In this document: piece by piece, positions 8,635 to 15,350 of the stretch
Numbering within the stretch: the stretch's first letter is position 1
Layout of the letters: every line of letters begins with the position of its first letter
Origin: Actinomycetales bacterium
GTDB taxonomy: Bacteria > Actinomycetota > Actinomycetes > Actinomycetales > Microbacteriaceae
Direction of reading: 5' to 3'
Assembly: GCA_028868555.1 (NCBI GenBank)
Contig: JAGWUG010000002.1
Location: 1-17,096, forward strand
DNA length: 17,096 nucleotides
Notes under the pieces: model-generated
What the model was told of the DNA's origin: nothing
Database searches by the model: none
The model's input: only the letters and a program-made list of their open reading frames with translations
Made by a program: the position numbers and the translations under genes

Positions 8635-8659
8635 ACCCAACGGCTCAGTCTGTAAACGT

Positions 8660-8689
8660 CGAAGGCCCCCGATTTCTCGGGGGCCTTCG
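8660..8689. terminator. Bidirectional hairpin terminator between aroG and the PASTA kinase gene
   Basis: A perfect 13-bp GC-rich stem (8660-8672 with 8677-8689) with loop TTTC sits between two convergent genes. Neither side has a true T-run, so it resembles the stem-only terminators common in actinobacteria and can serve both directions. Confidence 0.75.
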
Positions 8690-8703
8690 CAATTCTGGAG
8701 TGG

Positions 8704-10689
8704 CTACTTGCTGGTGATAATCACCTGGGTGCCGCGCTTGACCACGGTGCCGGGAGCAATGCTGGCCGACTTAACCTTCACGATGCCCCAGTTGGACTGC
8801 AGCTGGTTGGTGTTGACCACAACGTCAAAGCCGAGAGTGTCGAGTAGGAGCTTGGTTGCCGCGATGGTCTCGTTCTTCACCGGCGGCATCACTACGGTTG
8901 TCGGACCCTTGGAAACAATCAGAGTCACCGAGCCGGTCACGGGCAGCGGGTCCTGACTCGGGTTCACCTGAATGACCTGTCCGGTGGCAACGGCATCGGA
9001 GTAATCAAGCGCAACCTGCGATACGTTCACTCCCGCGGCCTTGAGCGCGTTGGTGGCATCGGCTTGGGTTTGGCCAACCACCGATGGGAGCGGCCCGGCC
9101 GAAACCTTCAGGGCGATCTTGCTGCCCACGGCTATTTTGCTGCCGTCGCTTCCGAGATAGTCGAAGATAGTGCCCTTGGTGGTGCTCGAGTAAAACTGGC
9201 TGGCGGAGCCGGCGCCGAAGCGGGCGGCGGTTAGTTTGCTCGCTGCCTCGGCGGGGGTTAGGCCCTTCAGGCTGGGCACCGATGCCAGTTCCGCGCCCTT
9301 GCTCACGAATACCGTGATGGTTCCACCGCGCCAGAACAGGCTGCCCGCGGCTGGATCGGTGTGAGTCACGAGTCCGTCGCTCACGGTGCTGGAGTACTCG
9401 CCAATCACCTTGAGGTTGGTGGAGTAAGGCTCGAGAACGGTCTTGGCGCTGGCCAGAGAGGTGCTGGTCAGGTTGGGGAGAGCGCTCATGCCACCGGGGC
9501 CGGCGCTGAACCACCATCCGGCTCCGGAGCTGGCCAGTGTGGTGAGAGCTATCGTCAACGCAATCCACTTGCCACGCTTGCGGCGACGCATGGATAGTTC
9601 TTCGAGCGGGCTGAGAGCCTCTTCGGCGACTGCGCCGTCCAGAACGGTGGTGGAGTTACCGCCGAGGTCGGGTGCACCAGCGCCTAAAACCTGAGTTGCC
9701 CCTGTGTTCGGGAAATCCGATGGATAGCTGTCACCGATGACTGTGGTTCCGTTTTCATCGAGGAGCGGATTGTCGATGCGCACGGTGGCATTGACCGGGA
9801 TAACCCGGGTGGCGGCAATCTGAGCGAACTGGGGGAGGTCTAGGCGCGCCGTGGCGCCGTTACCCGCCTTGAGCTCGGCCTTGACGCGCTGAACCACCTC
9901 TGAGAGCACCTGGGCGTTGGCTGGGCGGTGCTGCGGTGCCATAGCGGCGGCCCAGAGCACCAGTTCATCCAGGAGCGGGGGAATGCTGGCATCGATGCTG
10001 CTCGGTGCTGCCACTCCAACGGTGGTGTGCTGGTGGGCGATGTGCGCCACATCATCACCGGCGAAAGGCTGGCGGGCGGTGAGGAACTCGAACAGCATGA
10101 TTCCGGCCGAGTAGACGTCGGAGCGGGCGTCGGCCTGGCCGCGCGTGAGCAGCTCTGGCGCGATGTAGGCGATGGTTCCGAGCAGCGAGCCGGTTGAGGT
10201 GTTGGAGTTTACGTCGCGAGCCAGCCCAAAATCGCCCAGCTTGATTCGACCATCATCGGCGAGAAATACGTTCTCCGGCTTGAGGTCGCGGTGCAGGATT
10301 CCGGCACGATGAGCAGCCGCCAGTCCCTGCAGCACTGCATCCAGGAGGTCGAGAGCGCGCATCGGTGTGAGCTTGCCAAATTTGTCCAGGGCGTCACGGA
10401 GGGTCATGCCCGGCACGTATTCCATGACCATAAAGGTCTGGCCGTTTGCCGTGCCCTGATCGAAAACATTCACCAGGTTTGGGTGGTTCAGGCGGGCGGC
10501 CATCTTGGCTTCGCGGATGAACTTCTCGGTGAATCGAGGATCTGCTGCCAGGTGCGGATAGATGACCTTTACGGCAACCTGGCGCTCTAGGCGCTCATCG
10601 GTGGCGAGGTAGACGTCTGCCATTCCGCCGCGTGCCAGCAGCCGGTCAATGCGGTATCTGTCCGCAAGGATCTGGTTCTGGAGCGACAA
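8704..10689 (-). CDS. pknL: Transmembrane Ser/Thr protein kinase with four PASTA repeats (PknL position)
   Basis: Hanks-type kinase, probably coupling peptidoglycan sensing to phosphorylation of division or cell wall proteins. The kinase domain spans about residues 12-265: glycine loop ARGGMADVY (19-27), VAVK with Lys41, HRDLKPEN (133-140), DFG (153-155) and APE (177-179). A juxtamembrane linker (270-370) ends in the basic MRRRKRGK, then one membrane helix (about 374-394). Four extracellular PASTA repeats follow, near 400-466, 467-533, 534-597 and 598-661. M. tuberculosis PknL occupies the same locus but lacks PASTA repeats, so by domain layout this resembles PknB. The start is a TTG with AAAGG six bases upstream. 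It is divergent from an Rv2175c-type gene, a known PknL substrate family. The symbol rests on synteny, the family call on clear motifs. Confidence 0.93.
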   Translation of the reverse strand: MSLQNQILADRYRIDRLLARGGMADVYLATDERLERQVAVKVIYPHLAADPRFTEKFIREAKMAARLNHPNLVNVFDQGTANGQTFMVMEYVPGMTLRDALDKFGKLTPMRALDLLDAVLQGLAAAHRAGILHRDLKPENVFLADDGRIKLGDFGLARDVNSNTSTGSLLGTIAYIAPELLTRGQADARSDVYSAGIMLFEFLTARQPFAGDDVAHIAHQHTTVGVAAPSSIDASIPPLLDELVLWAAAMAPQHRPANAQVLSEVVQRVKAELKAGNGATARLDLPQFAQIAATRVIPVNATVRIDNPLLDENGTTVIGDSYPSDFPNTGATQVLGAGAPDLGGNSTTVLDGAVAEEALSPLEELSMRRRKRGKWIALTIALTTLASSGAGWWFSAGPGGMSALPNLTSTSLASAKTVLEPYSTNLKVIGEYSSTVSDGLVTHTDPAAGSLFWRGGTITVFVSKGAELASVPSLKGLTPAEAASKLTAARFGAGSASQFYSSTTKGTIFDYLGSDGSKIAVGSKIALKVSAGPLPSVVGQTQADATNALKAAGVNVSQVALDYSDAVATGQVIQVNPSQDPLPVTGSVTLIVSKGPTTVVMPPVKNETIAATKLLLDTLGFDVVVNTNQLQSNWGIVKVKSASIAPGTVVKRGTQVIITSK

Positions 10690-10850
10690 GGAAGGCCTTT
10701 CTGCGCATCTGCTGGCCTGAGCCGAGCCGATGTTTCTCTACCAAGAGTAGTTTTTCAACCCGCAGTTTTGGTCTAGGCAGGGCAGTAACAACCTAGTAAA
10801 GGATTGTGAATCCACTGTTCCGTGCGGCTGGAGTGTGGCAGTCTATAAGC
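10690..10850. promoter_or_regulatory. Divergent intergenic region of the PASTA kinase and Rv2175c-like genes
   Basis: About 160 bases separate the chosen starts. On the plus strand TAGTAA (10794-10799) and TATAAG (10844-10849) are possible -10 elements, but neither has a well-spaced -35. On the minus strand a TTGAAA box is visible without a clear -10 at 17 bp. I see no strong operator. The region stays loosely defined because the start of the Rv2175c-like gene is uncertain. Confidence 0.35.
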
Positions 10851-11192
10851 GTGAAGGAAGTATTTGCCGGTGTGAACTGGCTCACAATCCCAGATGTTGC
10901 CCAACTACTCGACCTGCCGCTAGGCAAGGTACACCGTCTTATCGAAGACCATCACCTAATCGAGACCCGCATTGACGGGGTTCGCAAGGTGCCGGCCGAC
11001 GCCATCAAGGATGGCGAGCCACTACCAACCCTGCGTGGAACTATTCAGGTGCTCACCGATGCCGGTTACGACATGGATGAGGCGCTGGAATGGCTCTACA
11101 CCGTGGAGGATTCGCTGGGAACCACGCCGATGGCGGCGCTGGTGGCTGGTAAGCGTGCGGAGATTCGCCGCATCGCACAAACTTTGTTCTAA
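10851..11192 (+). CDS. Rv2175c-like helix-turn-helix DNA-binding protein
   Basis: A small (113-residue) protein with an N-terminal winged-helix/MerR-like segment, NWLTIPDVAQLLDLPLGKVH and on to RKVPADAI, then a conserved C-terminal helical part (LPTLRGTIQVLTDAGYDMDE, ALEWLYT). M. tuberculosis Rv2175c, next to pknL, has the same architecture, binds DNA and is phosphorylated by PknL. Here too the gene is divergent from a Ser/Thr kinase gene. The start is uncertain: in-frame GTG codons occur at 10806, 10833, 10851 and 10872. The stretch 10806-10850 contains a rare ATA codon and a -10-like TATAAG, which argues against coding, but no start has a well-placed ribosome binding site (AAAGGA is only 2 bases from 10806). 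It converges with the prenyl synthase gene, leaving six bases. Role is inferred from synteny. Confidence 0.8.
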   Translation: MKEVFAGVNWLTIPDVAQLLDLPLGKVHRLIEDHHLIETRIDGVRKVPADAIKDGEPLPTLRGTIQVLTDAGYDMDEALEWLYTVEDSLGTTPMAALVAGKRAEIRRIAQTLF

Positions 11193-11198
11193 GCCAAC

Positions 11199-12317
11199 CT
11201 ACTTTTGGCGGTTGATGACCATCTCGGCAAGCTCACGCAGCTTGGCCTTGGCATCCGCACCAATCTCTAGCGCGTCAAGCGCCTCAAGCGACTGTGACGC
11301 CAGATCCTCAATCATGCGCTCGGTCTTGTTCAAGGCGCCAGAGCCGATAATGGTCTGCTGCAGCGACTTGATCTGATCTTCATCGAGGCTTCGCGAACTA
11401 ATCATTTCGTCGAACACTCGAGCCACCGAAGTGCTCAGGCCCTCACGAGTGAGCCCAACTAGCACGGTGCGCTTTCCCTCACGAAGATCGTCACCCACTG
11501 GCTTGCCGGTGATTGCAGGGTCTCCAAAGACTCCGAGCACGTCATCGCGAAGCTGGAAGGCCAGACCCAGTGGGATGGCAAAGGTGGAGAAGGCGTGCAG
11601 CAACTCTTCATCGGCACCTGCGAATGCGGCGCCAATCAGCATCGGTGCTTCAAGCGAATACTTGGCGGTCTTGTAGAGCATGACGCGGTTGGCGCGCCAG
11701 ACCCCCTCGCTGATTGGGCGGGTTAGGGCCGCGTTCTCCTCGAGAACGTCGAGGTACTGGCCGGCCATTACCTCGGTGCGCATCAGTGCAAACTGGTCGC
11801 GGCAGGCAATCTCAATCTCGCGGCTTGGGGAGCCTGCGGAGAGCGAGCGGCCAAAAATCTCTGAGCTCCAGGAAAGTAGCAGGTCTCCGGTGAGCACACC
11901 CGCACCGATGCCGAAACGCTCCGAAGAGCCCAGGTAGCCCTGGCCCTCGTGCAGTTGGGCAAACTTTCGGTGGACAGCCGGCTCGCCGCGACGAGTGTCG
12001 GACTGGTCGAGAATGTCGTCGTGAACCAGGGCGGCCGCGTGGAACATCTCGAGGGCACTGGTGATGCCAACCATGGCCTCGGATGATGCGGCTAGCTGCT
12101 CGGGAGTTTGGCGGGGCTGAACCACCGAAAGAGTCCCGGTCCAGGCGTAGTAGCAGAAAAGTGCGCGGAAGCGCTTGCCACCGCGAAGCAGCGCCTTGCT
12201 GTAGTCAACAATGGGGGACAGGTCGGGGGAGATGGCGTGGAAATCGGTGCGCTGCTGCTCGCAGAAATCATCGAGCGATTCCTGGATTAGGGCAAGGAGA
12301 TTGGCCGTTTCGCTCAT
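11199..12317 (-). CDS. idsA: Polyprenyl (geranylgeranyl-type) diphosphate synthase
   Basis: Head-to-tail condensation of isopentenyl diphosphate onto allylic diphosphates, making C15-C20 or longer precursors for carotenoids, quinones or lipid carriers. The 372-residue trans-prenyltransferase has the first Asp-rich motif DDILD (100-104) followed by QSDTRRGEP. The second is QLRDDVLGVFGD (255-266), then TGKPVGDDLREGKRT, a form typical of actinobacterial IdsA proteins. ATG 12317 is chosen over an upstream start that would add 24 non-conserved residues. AAGG lies eight bases before it, and TAAGGT (minus strand, 12325-12330) ends seven bases before the ATG, so a leaderless transcript is also possible. 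Product length cannot be fixed by eye; the position matches idsA2 (Rv2173). Confidence 0.92.
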   Translation of the reverse strand: MSETANLLALIQESLDDFCEQQRTDFHAISPDLSPIVDYSKALLRGGKRFRALFCYYAWTGTLSVVQPRQTPEQLAASSEAMVGITSALEMFHAAALVHDDILDQSDTRRGEPAVHRKFAQLHEGQGYLGSSERFGIGAGVLTGDLLLSWSSEIFGRSLSAGSPSREIEIACRDQFALMRTEVMAGQYLDVLEENAALTRPISEGVWRANRVMLYKTAKYSLEAPMLIGAAFAGADEELLHAFSTFAIPLGLAFQLRDDVLGVFGDPAITGKPVGDDLREGKRTVLVGLTREGLSTSVARVFDEMISSRSLDEDQIKSLQQTIIGSGALNKTERMIEDLASQSLEALDALEIGADAKAKLRELAEMVINRQK

Positions 12318-12341
12318 GACCACTACCTTATCGTTTGCCCC

Positions 12342-12370
12342 TTGTTGGGCCGGGCCTGCTCGCCTAAAAT
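12342..12370 (+). promoter_or_regulatory. Promoter of the DUF3040 gene
   Basis: TTGTTG (12342-12347) and TAAAAT (12365-12370) are separated by exactly 17 bp, and a strong AGGAGG site follows at 12381-12386, five bases before the ATG. This is the best-formed sigma-70-type promoter in the window. Confidence 0.7.
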
Positions 12371-12391
12371 CAAGGTAAGCAGGAGGCAACC

Positions 12392-12835
12392 ATGGGTCTT
12401 TCAGAACACGAACAGCGAGTGCTCGACGAGCTCGAGCGTGGCCTCTATGCCGAAGACGAATTGCTGGCCCGCCGAATTCAGAAGGCAGCTAATCAGACCC
12501 CAGATCGCCTGAAGCAGCGCAGTGCCGCCCGCAGGATTGCCGGAGCGCTTGTGGCGCTCGCCGGACTTGGCGTGATTCTGGTTGGTGCAATCACTCACTA
12601 CGCCTGGATGGGTGCCGGTGGCTTTGTGGTCACTTTGCTGGGCTTGCTGCTCGCCACCACCTCCGGCAAGGCGGTAGTTGATGCTCCCCAAGAGCCAGTA
12701 TCGGTGGCCTCGGGTGCAAGACAGAGTTCCGCCGCAACTGCTAGTAGTGCCGGATCGCGACCAGCCAAAAAGAGCTGGTTCTCGAGTCTGAACGACTTCT
12801 TCGAGGAGCGTTGGGATCGCCGCAACGGCCTCTAG
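12392..12835 (+). CDS. DUF3040 membrane protein
   Basis: A 147-residue protein of a conserved actinobacterial family of unknown function. It opens with the family signature LSEHEQRVLDELERGLYAED (3-22). Two adjacent membrane helices follow at about 47-67 and 71-90, then a Ser/Ala-rich linker and a charged C-terminal tail WFSSLNDFFEERWDRRNG. The position just upstream of mraZ is conserved (Rv2169c in M. tuberculosis), which suggests an envelope or division role, but nothing in the sequence proves one. It is transcribed alone: its own promoter lies upstream and a strong terminator downstream. No catalytic motif is visible. Confidence 0.9.
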   Translation: MGLSEHEQRVLDELERGLYAEDELLARRIQKAANQTPDRLKQRSAARRIAGALVALAGLGVILVGAITHYAWMGAGGFVVTLLGLLLATTSGKAVVDAPQEPVSVASGARQSSAATASSAGSRPAKKSWFSSLNDFFEERWDRRNGL

Positions 12836-12873
12836 CCGGTAGTGAAATCCCTGCCTCCACTTTCCACCACTAA

Positions 12874-12907
12874 AACCGCTCGGTAATCCACCGAGCGGTT
12901 GTTTTTT
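12874..12907 (+). terminator. Rho-independent terminator after the DUF3040 gene
   Basis: A perfect 11-bp stem (12874-12884 with 12890-12900) with a five-base loop is followed after one G by six Ts. It insulates the division cluster from upstream transcription. Confidence 0.93.
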
Positions 12908-12963
12908 GCCCGAAATCGCTCCCATTTAAGCCATTTTCAGGGGAAAAACGGTGGTTTTGAGTG

Positions 12964-13042
12964 AATTTCCCTCCACCTTGAAATTTCCGCGACACGACGG
13001 GAAATTTGTTATAAAAAAGTGGCGAAATTCGCTCCAATTTCC
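12964..13042. promoter_or_regulatory. AT-rich region with repeated AATTTCC elements upstream of mraZ
   Basis: AATTTCC occurs at 12964, 12982 and 13036 on the plus strand, and its complement GGAAATT at 13000. Starts are spaced by 18 or multiples of 18. AAATTTCC (12981-12988) and GGAAATTT (13000-13007) form an inverted repeat with an 11-base spacer, just upstream of a -10-like TATAAA (13010-13015). An odd palindrome, GCGAA-A-TTCGC, lies at 13022-13032. The layout suggests regulator binding sites or a second promoter, but I cannot name the regulator. Confidence 0.4.
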
Positions 13043-13049
13043 GCACTTG

Positions 13050-13095
13050 TGGTGCGTTTTGGAGTAAAGTGGAGGCATAAGGACCCGAGGTGGAG
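13050..13095 (+). promoter_or_regulatory. Probable MraZ operator (10-bp-spaced TGGNG repeats) overlapping the mraZ promoter
   Basis: TGGTG (13050), TGGAG (13060) and TGGAG (13070) start exactly 10 bp apart. A degenerate AGGAC follows at 13080 and another TGGAG at 13091; an outlying TGGCG at 13020 keeps the same phase. In E. coli MraZ binds direct TGGGN repeats separated by 5 bp, which is the same architecture. The likely -10, TAAAGT (13065-13070), is formed by the repeat array itself, so binding would block transcription. The variant base is inferred to be lineage-specific. Confidence 0.7.
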
Positions 13096-13102
13096 TTCAG
13101 TG

Positions 13103-13111
13103 AAGGAGGGG
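13103..13111 (+). promoter_or_regulatory. Ribosome binding site fixing the mraZ start
   Basis: AAGGAGGGG, with AGGAGG seven bases before ATG 13117, selects that start over the upstream GTG 13090. Starting at 13090 would add nine residues encoded by the operator and ribosome binding site. Confidence 0.85.
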
Positions 13112-13116
13112 TTCTG

Positions 13117-13548
13117 ATGTTGCTTGGCACTCACAACCCACGCCTGGACGAAAAGGGTCGCCTGATCCTGCCCGCCAAGTTCCGCGATGAGTTCTCAACC
13201 GGTTTGGTAATCACCCGCGGCCAGGACCGCTGCCTCTATGTATTCAGCGCCCGCGAGTTCGAGCAGCTCACCGACAAGATCTCCCAGGCGCCAATCTCCA
13301 GCAAGGCAGCGCGCGACTTCCTCCGCAGCCTGCTCTCCGGCGCCACCGATGAGGTTTCCGACAAGCAGGGTCGCGTCACCATTCCGGCAATGCTTCGCGA
13401 CTACGCCGGCCTCGATCGCGACCTGGCCGTAATCGGCATGGGCAACCGCGCCGAGATCTGGGATCTCAAGGTTTGGAACGACACTCAGGCTGCACGCGAT
13501 GCCGCCTTCTCGGAGATTGCCGAGGAGGTGATTCCGGGCCTCTTCTAG
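13117..13548 (+). CDS. mraZ: Transcriptional regulator MraZ
   Basis: First gene of the division and cell wall cluster. MraZ is a nucleoid-associated ring-forming DNA-binding protein that represses its own promoter in E. coli. The 143-residue protein has two AbrB-type half domains, each with the DxxGR motif: [16 protein letters not shown] (11-26) and [16 protein letters not shown] (82-97). Length equals that of M. tuberculosis MraZ. Repeats that look like its binding site overlap the promoter immediately upstream, which fits autoregulation. rsmH follows after 97 bases that contain a structured RNA element. Identification is secure. Confidence 0.96.
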   Translation: MLLGTHNPRLDEKGRLILPAKFRDEFSTGLVITRGQDRCLYVFSAREFEQLTDKISQAPISSKAARDFLRSLLSGATDEVSDKQGRVTIPAMLRDYAGLDRDLAVIGMGNRAEIWDLKVWNDTQAARDAAFSEIAEEVIPGLF

Positions 13549-13562
13549 GGTCCGGTGTGGTT

Positions 13563-13613
13563 TCATCCGATTTAGTCAGGCACTCTTCCCCGATGCCTGA
13601 AAGAAGCGGATGA
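13563..13613 (+). ncRNA. mraW RNA motif-like structured leader upstream of rsmH
   Basis: Two nested helices form one hairpin: TCATCCG (13563-13569) pairs with CGGATGA (13607-13613), and TCAGGCA (13576-13582) with TGCCTGA (13594-13600). They are separated by a symmetric 6x6 internal loop. The 11-base terminal loop contains CTTCCCC (13585-13591). A conserved actinobacterial element upstream of mraW (rsmH), the mraW RNA motif, is described, as I recall, with a CUUCCCC loop; its function is unknown. No T-run follows, so it is not a terminator. The outer helix includes the in-frame ATG at 13610. A covariance-model search would settle the assignment. Confidence 0.75.
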
Positions 13614-13645
13614 GAATCAGGCCAGATCCTCGGATTCCGGTAGTT

Positions 13646-14611
13646 ATGAGCAGTAAGCCAATCGACCAGATTCACGCTCCAGTGCTGCTTCAGCGCTGCA
13701 TCGAGGTGCTGGCACCGGCTCTCGAGGGCAAGCCTGCGGTTCTAGTTGACGGCACCTTGGGCCTGGGCGGTCACAGTGAAGCATTCTTGGAGCGCTTCCC
13801 GCAGCTCACCCTCATCGGAATCGACCGCGACACCAACGCTCTCAAGCTGGCTGGTGAGCGCCTGGCTCGCTTCAGCGACCGCATCCACCTGGTTCACGCC
13901 GTTTACAACGAGGTTGCCGAGGTTGTCGAGGAGCTTGGATTCAAGCGCGTGGACGCAATCCTGCTGGACCTAGGCGTTTCGTCGATGCAGTTGGATGAGG
14001 CAGACCGTGGTTTTGCCTACAGCTACGACGCACCGCTAGACATGCGCATGGACACCACTCGCGGCATCACGGCCGCCGAGGTCGTCAACGAATACTCCGA
14101 GGCTGACCTCGCCCGCATCTTCAAGGAGTTTGGCGAGGAGCGCTACGCCAAGCCCGTTGCCAAGGCAATCGTTGCGGCTCGTGCGACCACTCCTTTCACC
14201 AGCAGCGCAGCGCTCACCGCGCTCATCGCCAAGGTGATCCCATTCATCCCGGGCAAGTCCACCGGACACCCAGCCAAGCGCGTCTTTCAGGCCCTACGCA
14301 TCGAGGTAAACGGTGAACTCGAGGTTTTGTCCGAGACCATGCCGGCAGCAATCTCGGCCCTCAAGGTTGGCGGACGCATCCTCGTGCTTGCCTACCAGTC
14401 GCTTGAGGACCGCATCGTAAAGCAGGCCTTCGCCAAGGGTGCCACCAGCAGCGCACCACTTGACCTGCCAATTGAACTTCCCGAGCACGCCCCATACCTT
14501 CGCCTCGTGGTGAAGGGTGCGGAGCTGGCATCGGAGCAAGAAATCCAGGAAAACCCACGCGCGGCTTCGGTTCGCCTCCGCGCAGTTGAAAAGATTCGGA
14601 ACGCAGCATGA
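13646..14611 (+). CDS. rsmH: 16S rRNA (cytosine(1402)-N4)-methyltransferase RsmH (MraW)
   Basis: Methylates N4 of C1402 in the ribosomal P site using S-adenosylmethionine. The 321-residue protein shows HAPVLLQRC (10-18), the SAM-binding DGTLGLGGHSEAFL (35-48) and IGIDRD (57-62), then LDLGVSSMQLDEADRGF, DAPLDMRMD, EFGEERYAKPVAKAI, HPAKRVFQALRIEVN and LAYQSLEDRIVKQ, all family landmarks. ATG 13646 is preferred to ATG 13610. The 12 extra codons would include AGA, AGG and CGG, rare in this gene, are not conserved, and begin inside the RNA hairpin. The preferred start has no clear ribosome binding site, so the choice is moderate. Its stop overlaps the next start as ATGA, implying translational coupling. 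Confidence 0.95.
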   Translation: MSSKPIDQIHAPVLLQRCIEVLAPALEGKPAVLVDGTLGLGGHSEAFLERFPQLTLIGIDRDTNALKLAGERLARFSDRIHLVHAVYNEVAEVVEELGFKRVDAILLDLGVSSMQLDEADRGFAYSYDAPLDMRMDTTRGITAAEVVNEYSEADLARIFKEFGEERYAKPVAKAIVAARATTPFTSSAALTALIAKVIPFIPGKSTGHPAKRVFQALRIEVNGELEVLSETMPAAISALKVGGRILVLAYQSLEDRIVKQAFAKGATSSAPLDLPIELPEHAPYLRLVVKGAELASEQEIQENPRAASVRLRAVEKIRNAA

Positions 14612-15279
14612 GCGCAGCACTCAACCTGAAGCCAATGGCACGCCCAAGCCTCACCGTGGTGCAGGGCCAGCGCCCGAGCATCCTGCCTCGCGTTCAGGGT
14701 CGCCTCGGCTTCGCGCTCATGGTGGTCATCGGTTGCCTCAGCATCGCGCTCCTCAACCTGGGCCTCAACCTTGCCACCAGCACCGGCGTCTACCAGGTGG
14801 CCGGCCTCAAGGCCGAGAAGGCTCGCCTAGACCTCAACACTCAGATTTTGGCTCAGCAGGTTGACTCCCTCTCGAGCAACCAGAACCTTGCCAGCGCCGC
14901 ACAGGCCATGGGCATGGTCTCAAACGCCAACCCAGTCTTCCTCGATGTCAACAGCCACAAGGTGGTTGGTGACGCAACCGCAGCGAGCGGTAACCTGCAG
15001 GGTCGCGTTTCGGGCAACTTGATTGCCAACGCCCAGTGGACCACTCGCTCCAGCGCCGGCCAGATCCGCAACGCTCTGGCCCGCGAACAAGCCAAGGCAA
15101 CCGCATCGGTTGCAACAAGTGTCGCCACCGCAACCGCTAGTACCGCGTCGAAAACCAAGCCTGTTGCTGCAACTAGCACCAGTTCGAACGCTGAAGCCGG
15201 GTATGTCGGTGGCGCAAAATCGTCTGCCCCTCAAGTAGGTTTGGCAAATAGCGGAATCCCAACCGCACCAACGCACTAA
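14608..15279 (+). CDS. ftsL: FtsL-like septum protein
   Basis: A 223-residue bitopic membrane protein between rsmH and ftsI, the standard place of ftsL. In the divisome FtsL works with FtsB and FtsQ to activate FtsW-FtsI. Residues 1-33 are a basic cytoplasmic tail; one membrane helix spans about 34-55 (ALMVVIGCLSIALLNLGLNL), followed by a periplasmic helix likely to coil (about 63-100, GLKAEKARLDLNTQILAQQV). After residue 150 the protein becomes a low-complexity Ala/Thr/Ser tail ending GIPTAPTH. FtsL sequences are poorly conserved, so the call rests on topology and context. The ATGA overlap with rsmH indicates coupled translation. The closest positional match is Rv2164c of M. tuberculosis. 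Confidence 0.85.
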   Translation: MSAALNLKPMARPSLTVVQGQRPSILPRVQGRLGFALMVVIGCLSIALLNLGLNLATSTGVYQVAGLKAEKARLDLNTQILAQQVDSLSSNQNLASAAQAMGMVSNANPVFLDVNSHKVVGDATAASGNLQGRVSGNLIANAQWTTRSSAGQIRNALAREQAKATASVATSVATATASTASKTKPVAATSTSSNAEAGYVGGAKSSAPQVGLANSGIPTAPTH

Positions 15280-15285
15280 CACTCC

Positions 15286-15350
15286 GCCCTTCGGGCCGCA
15301 GTACCGATTTAGCCTTTCGGGCAACAGTGCCGATGTCAGCCTTTAGGGCA
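15286..15350 (+). repeat. 2.5-copy ~27-bp tandem repeat with mini-hairpins before ftsI
   Basis: Copy 1 (15287-15312, 26 bp) and copy 2 (15313-15339, 27 bp) share CC(C/T)TTCGGGC, CAGT and CCGAT blocks. Copy 3 (from 15340) repeats the first ten bases, CCTTTAGGGC. With the preceding G, each start folds into GCCY-TTN-GGGC, a 4-bp stem with a three-base loop, and the fourth pair varies between C-G and T-G. The ftsI ribosome binding site follows at once. The reading frame after the ftsL stop hits another stop here, so it is not coding. Confidence 0.6.

Noticed and set aside
11180..11205. ACAAA/TTTGT symmetry at the end of the Rv2175c-like gene as a terminator
   Set aside because: Only one base separates the arms, too few for a loop, and no stable stem can form.
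12318..12389. 24-residue N-terminal extension of the prenyl synthase
   Set aside because: Not conserved in character and runs through the divergent promoter region; ATG 12317 gives the usual family N-terminus.
13090..13116. Upstream GTG start for mraZ
   Set aside because: It would translate the operator repeat and the AGGAGG site; the ATG at 13117 has ideal spacing and gives the standard 143-residue protein.
13610..13645. Upstream ATG for rsmH
   Set aside because: The added 12 codons contain AGA, AGG and CGG, unlike the gene body, and the ATG lies in the RNA hairpin; kept only as an alternative start.
15286..15350. Tandem repeat as a CRISPR array
   Set aside because: The copies are contiguous without spacers and only 2.5 units long; no cas genes are present.
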